The position numbers and the translations under genes are program-made. The notes beneath the pieces are model-generated. The model searched no databases, was not told the DNA's origin, and saw only the letters and a program-made list of their open reading frames with translations. 64,000 nucleotides of DNA from Ipomoea triloba (Eukaryota; Streptophyta; Magnoliopsida; Solanales; Convolvulaceae): positions 14,972,314 to 15,036,313 of the forward strand of contig NC_044916.1 of NCBI RefSeq assembly GCF_003576645.1, in the 5' to 3' direction. Shown here piece after piece: positions 55,980 to 64,000 of the stretch (its first letter is position 1; each line of letters begins with the position of its first letter).

Positions 55980-58551
55980 GGTGAAACAAATGCTACACTT
56001 TTTACTAACAACTCCATATGGTTACATTGAAATCAAGTCTGGCAAAACACTCCCCTGTTGTGTACTACTACAAATGCATTCACAATTGAATGGAATTATA
56101 TCACCAATCATTTTCCGGCTCCAACACTCTATCACTGTTATCTTACTTAATTACACAAGGCGGAAGATTTAAATGTTGGTTTCCAATGGATGCCATGTGA
56201 AAAAAAAAGTTGTGCTGGTCCAATCAGTATAAAACTCGTGAAAATGCATACCTGGCAATTATCGATACGAAATCGGACACAAAAATACCAGTGTTTATTG
56301 TTAACATGTCTCATGTCGTTACCGGATTGACCCACTAAGAATCCGTTATGTTCTCGTATATTAACGAGTTGGCCCGTTAAACCTATTAAGAACCTGGTCG
56401 TTTAACCCGTTAATATTATCATGTTAACTCACTTACATGAATCCGTTTACATAAACTCATTTATAACCCACTAAGAACTTATTGTTATTTAATATAAAGG
56501 GAAAGTTAAAAACTAAAAAAATCCTAAAGACTTACATGGGGATTTAGTTAATGCATATAAATTATATGCATGAAAGAAAATGAATGATGAGTATGTGTGG
56601 TGCACACTACCTACTCAATGAGAGCGTGCATTGTATATGCTTGCTAGGTAATGGAAGTATTGGTTAGCTAGCAATCACTTCCCTTATAATGATATTTTGA
56701 AAATTTGTAGATTCAAGACAAATCAAATTGAATGAGATGAATTTACTACATTAGGCCAAGTCACTACACGAGTTTATCTCATGCAGTTGTGCACACTAAA
56801 CAGATTAAACACAGAACATAGGGTTAAGTTTTCGTGTAGACAGAGCTTCCCGTGCAGTCACTCACCATTAGATACGCATAAATGCACCACAAAATGTTCA
56901 AAAATGCACCACTAAGTATGATGGTGTATGATGCATTTCCAAACAGTATGTGGTGCATTTATGCATACTGTAACGACCCAAGCTCCAAAGCACAGCGTTT
57001 AATAAAGTGGTTAGCTATTAAGTTGGTTAGAAGAGGCTAAATGGCCATTTTACCTCTGTTAGTTAGGATCTTGTATTACTACTTAAACAAGCCTAGCTGC
57101 TGATGTACTGGTTGTTGAATAATAAATGTGTCCATCGTATCAATCCGTTTACAATTCGTGTTTGTGTTAAGAATTTCAACCTATTAACCTAAACGAACTT
57201 GTATACACGAATTGCCAAGTTATTGTGGCTAACAAGATTCTATTCTATAATATTTTGTTCTTTTATTGTGTGTAGGTATAAATGAACCTAACTATTCCTT
57301 CTTTATAGATTGTCCACATCTATTCACAAACTAGTATTGTGGTCTACTACATTACTTTTCCCAATACCAGCCTTACAAAGAACCTTACCAGGCATTTTGC
57401 TGAGCACATTGCGCGCCATCCTGCTACTGTATATATCATTACTACTTACTAGTATGCATTCTGTCACAGTGTCACACAGTGTTTTGTAATCTTCATTTAT
57501 ATTGTTAAGCATGCTATCATGAAATGATCTGTGGATTGTTCATACTTGCCAGGAAATGGAAATATGGAATGATAATAATATACTCATAGTTAGGAAATCG
57601 TATCCCAATACTGGCCTGCCATCTTCAATCTGAAATACACAATTTTAAAGAGAAATTATTTCATGCTGCTGTTGTCCATACACCGTAAAGGTGCAACTTA
57701 ATCCTAGAATAGCTAGGTTTAACCCAAGGCTATTAAAGAGAACTAGACGAAGTGCAGTGGGATGAACTTAAACAAGCAAAGCATGCTCTCATCAGCAAGA
57801 CCAATGTGTGAAAACTCACTAAGAATTGAGAAATTGCAACAGAGGAACAAAACCTTTGAATTCCAGTTTCTGGGTAATAATTGTATGCTCCAAATTATAT
57901 GCTGCTGCTGCTGCATATACATCCTAAATAAGAAGCTCACAAGAACAGGCCTATTGTGTCCAAAATTCTTCCATTGGGTGCTGTCTGCATTTGTGTGATA
58001 TAGCAAATTGGTCTGCATTTTATTGTTTGATTTTTGACACTAGATAGTAGGGATTCATGTTGGCTTGAGAAGCATATTTAGAATGTAAGAGGTAATTAAG
58101 CTTATTTACGAGAAGAACCTCTTTCTGCAATCATAAGTTGAAAACAGAAACAGAAAACAGAAAAAAGAAGGGAGCATACCATGTTCACAAGATTCAAGGA
58201 GTTTTGATGACATCTGAAAAGTGAGGTAACATCTACAAGAAAACAACAATAATAATCAGGTAATGCCAGTTCAAAGCTCAATCCTTTAGCAGAGAAGAAA
58301 ACCTATAAATCTTACATTTTTTTGCTGTTTGGTTATATTTAGATCTAGGTGTTGGCTAAAAATACCTCAACATTTTCCATTTCAAGTTCATTTGCAGGGG
58401 ATGATTTGGTTATATCCTTTACATCTTCTGATCCTGTCTCTGAACCCATATATTATTGAGAAGTTTCCAACCACCTAAGAATTCAACCCTGTCAAATTTT
58501 CAAAAGCAGAAATACTTGTACGCAGAAACTCAAAGGAAATGAATAACTACA
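55980..58551. other. Intergenic stretch and 3' flank of the PPR gene
   Basis: No supported gene. Around 56310-56470 and 57115-57190 there are repeats of an aacccgttaa/cgtttac phrase. At 56880-56970 there are repeats of aaatgcaccac. The 3' part (about 57600-58551) may contain 3'-UTR exons of the PPR gene, since gt..ag-like boundaries occur, but they cannot be placed without transcripts. Confidence 0.45.
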
Positions 58552-58558
58552 GACTTAC
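58552..58558 (-). other. Candidate 3'-UTR splice donor of the PPR gene
   Basis: Minus-strand TTGAAG|GTAAGTC, a strong plant donor, 54 nt after the PPR stop codon. An intron in the 3' UTR would be consistent with other RFL-type PPR genes but is unproven. Confidence 0.45.
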
Positions 58559-58611
58559 CTTCAATAAAATATATGGACATCATGTACAACACCAAAATAC
58601 ATACACTTCCA

Positions 58612-60516
58612 CTAAGGGTTGGCCATTTTGTCATTTTCCAATGTATTTTGAATCATGTGAAGAAGAGTGGAATCTTGTCCTTCCCGCAGGATTGAATCAA
58701 GTACAATCTCGCAAGTACTATTATCAGGTGAGAATCCATACCTCAACATTTTCTGCAACAGTACAATGGCCTCACGATGCTCATGCATTTTAACAAATCC
58801 ACGAACAAGAACATTGTATGCCACACTACTGGGCATGCAACCACTGTTCTCCATTTTGCTGAGGAGATGTTTTGCATCTTCTAGCAGACCTTCTTGGCAA
58901 AGTCCACTTAGCACGCAAGTATAAGTTATATCATTCGGCTGCAAACCTTTAGAACGAAGGCCATTGAATAGGTCCACTGCACTACCATGCTCTCCATCTT
59001 TGAACAGTCCGTCTATGACAATATTGTAGGACCTTATATTAGGAACCAAACCCTTATCTTCCATTACACTCAGTAGTGAAAGTGCTTGAGCTACACAATG
59101 GTTCTTACAGAAGCCGTCCAAAAGGATATTGTAGCTGACAAGACTCAGACCTTCGTTCCTAGCTTCCATCTCATTGAAAAGCTTCATGGCAGCATCGCAT
59201 CTCCCTGCTTGGAATAAACCTTGCAATATAGTATTGTAGGAAACAGTGGAGGGCTTCAACCTTTCTTGGGGAAGATTTTGAAAAATTTGCAAGGCCTTGT
59301 CTATCCTCCCAATCTTGCAATATCCATTCATCAGAATGTTATAACTACGAGTATTAGGTTTGCATCCCCTACAGTTCATGGTCTTTAGGACTTCAACTGC
59401 ATTTTTAATTTGTCCTTGTAAACAATATCCGTCCATCAATGCATTGTATGTAACGACATCAGGATCAACCCTGTCTTGAATCATTTCCTCTATGACTTTC
59501 ACAGCATCTTCAATCCTTCCCTCCTTGCAGAAGCCATCAACCAAAATGCTGTATGTATGCACATCTAGACAAATCCTAAAGTCCACCATCTGTTTCAGCA
59601 TCCCTACAGCCTCTTTCCATCGACCAAAACTGAAAAGTCCACGAATCAGTGAATTATAGGTCACAACATTGGGAGCAATGCCCTTTTTAATCATTTCAGC
59701 AAATAGCACAAGAGCATCATTCACCATTTTGTCTTTGCACAAACTGTCAATAATAGTGCTATATGCTACAACAGCAGGCTTACAATTTCCTTTCTCCTCA
59801 AACAGATGAAGTAAGTTAACAGCCATGCCAGTGGATCCTGCTTTGCAAAGGCCGTCAATTACTATTGATAACAGAAATTCATCTGGCTCACATATCTTCT
59901 CTACAAACAACTTCTGAAACAGTTTACAAGCCTCCCGAATCTTTTCTTCAAGGAACAGCCCTTTTAGTATGGTGCTGAAGACAGTAACGTTGGGCACATG
60001 ACCACTCTTGAAGAAGCTTCCGAGGACTGCAAAACTCAAATCAACTCGGCGCAAACAACAAAGAGAATTGATGACAACGTTCAGTATATACTCATCGGTT
60101 TGAATGTCTAATACACGCATATTGTTGAATAAAGAAACAGCATCCAAGTAGCATTTCATCTTCACCACCGCATTCAACAGCTGCGTGAATTCAATTATAG
60201 AAGGTCGAGGTTGCATTCGAAGCATTTGATCATACAAAGCAAGGGCTTCATCGAGCTTGCTAACATACTTAAACCCAGATAGGCGATTTTGCAAATACAA
60301 CTCAAGATTCATCGAAGGGGGACAAGCAACCATATCATGGCAGTTAAGAGTTTGAGAACTAAAGAAATATACCATTGCAACCAGTGGGTTGACGCTACAA
60401 CGATAATACGAGAAATTCAATAGTGGAAATAGAGATGGATTACTGCCTCGGTGGTGAAAAGAATTGAAATGCCTGCGTGTGAACCCTGCTGAAGCTGAAA
60501 CACAATGTCTATTCAT
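58612..60516 (-). CDS. P-class pentatricopeptide repeat protein, restorer-of-fertility-like (RFL)
   Basis: Intact single-exon frame of 634 aa, ATG at 60516. The N-terminus is basic and Ser/Phe-rich (ASAGFTRRHFNSFHHRG), as in mitochondrial presequences. A short helix pair with KLDEALALYDQMLR precedes about 14 complete 35-residue repeats from residue 107 plus a partial last one, e.g. VVTYNSLIRGLFSFGRWKEA and VVTYNALMDGYCLQGQIKNA. There is no E, DYW or SMR domain, so it is P-class. The order SIIEFTQLLNAVVKM ... STIIDSLCKDKMVNDALVLF ... VVTYNSLIRGL follows RFL proteins such as RPF1 and the cloned Rf genes, which bind and trigger processing of mitochondrial transcripts, often chimeric CMS ORFs. 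Residues 5 and 35 of the repeats are mostly regular. No frameshift. Confidence 0.92.
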   Translation of the reverse strand: MNRHCVSASAGFTRRHFNSFHHRGSNPSLFPLLNFSYYRCSVNPLVAMVYFFSSQTLNCHDMVACPPSMNLELYLQNRLSGFKYVSKLDEALALYDQMLRMQPRPSIIEFTQLLNAVVKMKCYLDAVSLFNNMRVLDIQTDEYILNVVINSLCCLRRVDLSFAVLGSFFKSGHVPNVTVFSTILKGLFLEEKIREACKLFQKLFVEKICEPDEFLLSIVIDGLCKAGSTGMAVNLLHLFEEKGNCKPAVVAYSTIIDSLCKDKMVNDALVLFAEMIKKGIAPNVVTYNSLIRGLFSFGRWKEAVGMLKQMVDFRICLDVHTYSILVDGFCKEGRIEDAVKVIEEMIQDRVDPDVVTYNALMDGYCLQGQIKNAVEVLKTMNCRGCKPNTRSYNILMNGYCKIGRIDKALQIFQNLPQERLKPSTVSYNTILQGLFQAGRCDAAMKLFNEMEARNEGLSLVSYNILLDGFCKNHCVAQALSLLSVMEDKGLVPNIRSYNIVIDGLFKDGEHGSAVDLFNGLRSKGLQPNDITYTCVLSGLCQEGLLEDAKHLLSKMENSGCMPSSVAYNVLVRGFVKMHEHREAIVLLQKMLRYGFSPDNSTCEIVLDSILREGQDSTLLHMIQNTLENDKMANP

Positions 60517-60986
60517 CTTAACAAGAATTCAAAGCTAGGGTTTCGACCAGCACCCAATTCAAATATTGCAAATCATTTTCCTCTCTGTTTCAATTTTGAA
60601 ACCGGCAACGAGAGATACTTTCACCTCAAATGAAGAGGGAAAAGCAATTGCATACTGTGTGTTTTTTTATATTAAAAGAATAAAAGTCAAATAAGACTTA
60701 CAATTTTTTCAAAAAAAAAAAAAGACATACAACTATACATTAAACTGCAATTATTTCACTGAATTCAACAAAATTATAATTATGTTATTTTAAATTTTTA
60801 AATTCCGTAATCGACACGTCCGTATATTAACGAATAAACAAGTCATTTTAGATTAAATTGTATGAATTTACGTTGCTCATTGATTCAATTGTAATTTTTT
60901 TAGTTCAGTTGTCTAATTGTAATTTGGTGACTTCGTGTGTAGCTGGATGGTGTATTTGACACTTATTCCTTTTTTTAATTTCATTT
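60517..60986. other. Upstream region of the PPR gene
   Basis: Expected promoter and 5' leader. A (T)n/(A)n-rich stretch lies at 60662-60722. No definite TATA box assigned. Confidence 0.4.
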
Positions 60987-61288
60987 GAAAAAATTGCACT
61001 CTTCGTCCCTAAATGATAGGGCAATTGTAGAATTCGTCTGTAAGTACTGGTCGTGCTCACTTTTAGTCTCTAAGTTATTATTGGCGTTGCATTTTTCGTC
61101 ATTTCGTGCTCACTTTTCATCCCTGAGTTATACTAAAATAGCAAATTTTGTCTCTAAAATTTTATTAGTAAAGAGACGAAAAGTATAACACCATTGATAA
61201 CTTAGGAACGAAAAGTGAGCATAACCAACACTTAGGGACAAATTCTGCAATTACCTTATAACTTAAGGACGAAAAGTGTAATTTTCCC
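60987..61288. mobile_element. Foldback element (~300 bp) near the PPR gene
   Basis: Left arm aattgcactcttcgtccct ... gtgctcacttttagtctc is the imperfect reverse complement of the right arm ...cgaaaagtgagcataac ... aggacgaaaagtgtaatt. The arms are about 120-130 bp and nearly fill the element. The ends gaaaaaattgcac and gtgtaattttccc match. The flanks (atttcattt, attcatttt) suggest but do not prove a 9-bp duplication of Mutator type. Confidence 0.72.
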
Positions 61289-61340
61289 ATTCATTTTTAA
61301 TAAAAAATTCTTAGGGCCATTTACTAAAAAAACTTAAATG

Positions 61341-62393
61341 GGTTGTTTGGTTGTAAAGACGGAATTAAAGGAAAAAAGAAATTGCAATTTCCCGGGAAAT
61401 GGATACTATCAAATAAAGTAGAAATTCAAATTTTCATTTTTTTGTTTGCAAGAATAAAATTATTGAAAGTTTTAAATTTTGTGTTTGTATTCATGCGAAT
61501 TGAAATTGAATAAATAATATAAAGACTAAAATGTCCTATTACTATATTATTCTCTCTGTCTCATTTTATCTATCATACTTACTATTCATTCGTCAAACCA
61601 ACTATTTCTTCTTTTTTATTTTCTTTAGTATTATTTACTTATTTTTAAATTTGATTTTTTTTTTGTGTTTTATAGTACTTTTAGTGTAATTTCTAAATAT
61701 ATAAATTTTGTATACTAATACTAAATTTAATATTATAAAAAATTGAATTAAAAATAACTTCAGTCAAGCCTCGTTAACCGAACCAGACACATAAAATAGG
61801 ATGAAGTGAGTAATAATAATCTTAAATAACAAGTAAGTTTGGGTCAAAATTATAATGCAATGAGGTTGTTATTTGGACATATTTGATATAAGCTTATATC
61901 AGTATAACATATTTAATAGCTTTCAAAATTTACTTAAAAACAAACAAACAAACAAACAACTTTCGAATTTTACTTAATCATGCAACATTAAACTTCACAA
62001 GTTCACATCTAAAAAACTTCATAAAAATAAAAGTACACAACTTACTTAAACATAACAAAATGTTAAACTTTTTAAATACTTACATCCAAAAAATATTATA
62101 GAAGGGTAATTTTGTATCAAGAATATCCTCTTTTTTTTTTTTTTATGTTAGAAAAGAGTTATCTTCAAAAAAAAAATGTTAGAAAAGAGTAGGGTAATTT
62201 TGTTTCAATGTTATCTTCTTCTTCTTTTTTTCTTTCTGACAAATGCGGAATTGAAATACCAAGCAAGGGGAACATGAGATTCTAATTTCATGAAAATAAG
62301 GGAATTGCAATTTTGTCCAACCAAACAAAGAAATTTGCTTATCTTCGAAATTATGTGGAAGTGAAATTCTAATTCCCTCCAACTAAACGGGTT
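61341..62393. mobile_element. Possible large MITE with weak inverted ends
   Basis: Left ggttgtttggttgtaaagac and right ctccaactaaacgggttgt are loosely inverted, with gaattaaag/ctaattcc blocks inside. The interior is AT-rich without a gene. The 'TGTTTGGTTG' type end is common for hAT-like MITEs. Confidence 0.35.
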
Positions 62394-62779
62394 GTAAAAG
62401 GTGGAAAATGAGAAGAAAAATATTTATTTGCACAATTTTTAAAATGAAGTAAGAAAAACATTATTGTATTTTTAAAATTCATTTCAATGAATTTTTTAAA
62501 TAAGGAACCTTGAAAATCATTTTTTTGCATTTCTTTAAAAACAAATCTAGGTTAAGTTTTATTTTTCTTTTTTTTTTTCGTTTAATTAATCCTTTTTTTT
62601 ATTATTTAGAACAAGACTCGATATTTTAATTATCCTTTTGTATTATTGGAATGATTTAGGTCATTGTGGCATTAATATTTTTTTGTCAGTATTTCTATAA
62701 TGGTACAATTGTAAATTACTTTACAAATATTGTACTATTATTTTTTAATCAGACAAAATTGTTCTTACATCATTAAAGT

Positions 62780-63830
62780 TATATATATAGAAGTTTAGGA
62801 TCAGTTGCGAAGGGGAGTTCTCGTGCGAAAGTGTGGGTAAATGTGGTCAATGACTCTTAAAATAAAAATTTTATACAAAAATGTGCATTTGAAGACACAA
62901 AAATATGCATTCCAATGCCAAATTGTGAACTTGAAGGAATAAAAATATGCACTTCAGGGCTAAAATTATGCACTGGCCCATAATTGTGCACTTGAAGCAC
63001 AAAAATGTGCACTCGAAGGCCAAATTATGCAATTGAAGGCACAAAGATGTGCAATTGAAGCAATTTAGGGTACTAAAAAAAGGAAGTTATTCAACTTAAG
63101 TTTTATTGAAGCAATTACCCTTACAAATCGTTTATAAATCTCACAAATTTCATTAGAAATTTAGTTATACATTGTTGAAAAGAATGCAAAAGATATATAA
63201 TAAATATTGGTCCATAATTGTGCACTTGAAGGCACAAAAATGTGCACTTTAAGGCCAAAGTTATGCACTCAAATGCACAAAGATGTGCAATTGAAGCAAT
63301 TTATGGTACCAAAAAGTGAAGTTATTTAACGTAAGTGTTACTGAAGCAATTATCCTTACAAATCGTTCTTAAATCTCACAAATTTCATTAGAAATTTAGT
63401 TATACGTTATTGAAAAGAATGCAAAAGATAACAAACATTGACACATAATTGTGCACTTGAATGCACAAAAATGTGCACTTGAATGCACAAAAATGTGCAC
63501 TTGAAGACACATAAATATGCACTCGAAGGCCAAAAGTGTGCACTCAAAGCCTCAAAGGGAGAAACTATGCACTATGACAAAACATATGCACTCGAAGAAA
63601 GGAAAAATATGCACTCGAAGAAAAAAAATGTGCATTCAAAGAAGGAAAAATTGTGCACTCGAAGACAAAGAACATCTAAACTTACCTACTCAAAATTAAA
63701 ATAATGCAACCACGTGTTTTTTTAATTCTTCATAATTATGGATTGTTGATTTAGACTAGATCTATAGTTGAGATTTAACGCTATTTTTTTTTTTTACTTA
63801 AAGCTTTCCTTCGACCTTCGCATATGATCT

Positions 63831-63888
<58 letters not shown>

Positions 63889-63930
63889 CATTGTTCCTGT
63901 GAATCCACCCGGCCTTCCCATGAGTCCTTG
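62780..63930. repeat. Duplicated minisatellite block
   Basis: The phrase tgtgcacttgaaggcacaaaaa and variants (gtgcactcgaag) is repeated about 25 times. Two large units of about 240 bp, each containing gcaattgaagcaattta ... cacaaatttcattagaaat ... gaaaagaatgcaaaag, start near 63049 and 63289. An (AT)n tract lies at 63834-63886. ORFs at 63483-63704 only translate the repeat. Confidence 0.75.
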
Positions 63931-64000
63931 TGAACAATTTTGATCCATTGATCTAGACACAAATAATGGCTAGGATTTAATTGAATTTTATTTGAATTCC
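63887..64000. other. Right edge, no feature recognised
   Basis: Sequence after the (AT)n tract (attgttcctgtgaatccac) looks like the end of a repeat element, but the paired end was not identified. Confidence 0.3.

Noticed and set aside
58667..58924. Plus-strand ORF antisense to the PPR gene
   Set aside because: Shadow of the strongly coding minus strand; periodic PPR codon structure explains it.
63483..63704. His/Lys-rich ORFs near the right edge
   Set aside because: Direct translation of a minisatellite in two frames.

Overview
This window reads as nuclear DNA of a flowering plant, most likely a eudicot. It holds a few intron-containing or organelle-targeted genes in long AT-rich tracts packed with nested LTR retrotransposons, foldback elements, SINE-like sequence and minisatellites. 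No bacterial operons, CRISPR arrays, rRNA or functional tRNA genes are visible. The species cannot be fixed from sequence alone. There is one assembly gap (8950-9400).

Layout. 1-1212: end of a Ty1/copia element (RNase H and probable 3' LTR). 1213-4500: non-coding, with a tandem repeat and a foldback. 4505-8728 (minus): a complete ten-exon gene for a chloroplast-type DEAD-box helicase of the RH58 family; its introns carry a SINE and a GC-rich foldback. 8950-9400: gap. 9885-10049 (plus): an unassigned but protein-like terminal exon. 10130-14452: foldbacks, a perfect 22-bp hairpin, and a 1.59-kb Mutator-like element with TIRs over 500 bp and a 9-bp target duplication.

14939-33879: two Sirevirus-like (copia) LTRs. 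The second (18043-31227) is split by a complete, apparently intact Tekay-type chromovirus (18935-30042, TSD tcacc), whose two ~2.95-kb LTRs each carry an identical 163-codon proline-rich ORF. Right of it lies a piece of the Sirevirus-like interior with coiled-coil ORFs and a 536-bp direct duplication. 33879-39627: a decayed hAT transposase locus, interrupted by an Athila-like solo LTR (TSD ggatg). 41427-53606: a decayed Athila element (TSD gacat) holding a solo Tekay-like LTR (TSD gatct) and a second Athila-like solo LTR. 54765-55979: a further copia-like solo LTR.

58612-60516 (minus): an intact, intronless P-class PPR gene of the restorer-of-fertility-like type. The window closes with foldbacks and a duplicated minisatellite.

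The two well-supported host genes both serve organelle RNA: RH58 in plastids and the RFL-type PPR protein most likely in mitochondria. Nothing suggests they are co-regulated; they lie 50 kb apart with nested transposons between. The least explained items are the ORF inside the Tekay LTRs, the mosaic divergence between those LTRs, the coiled-coil ORF cluster at 31.6-33.4 kb, and the orphan exon at 9885-10049.
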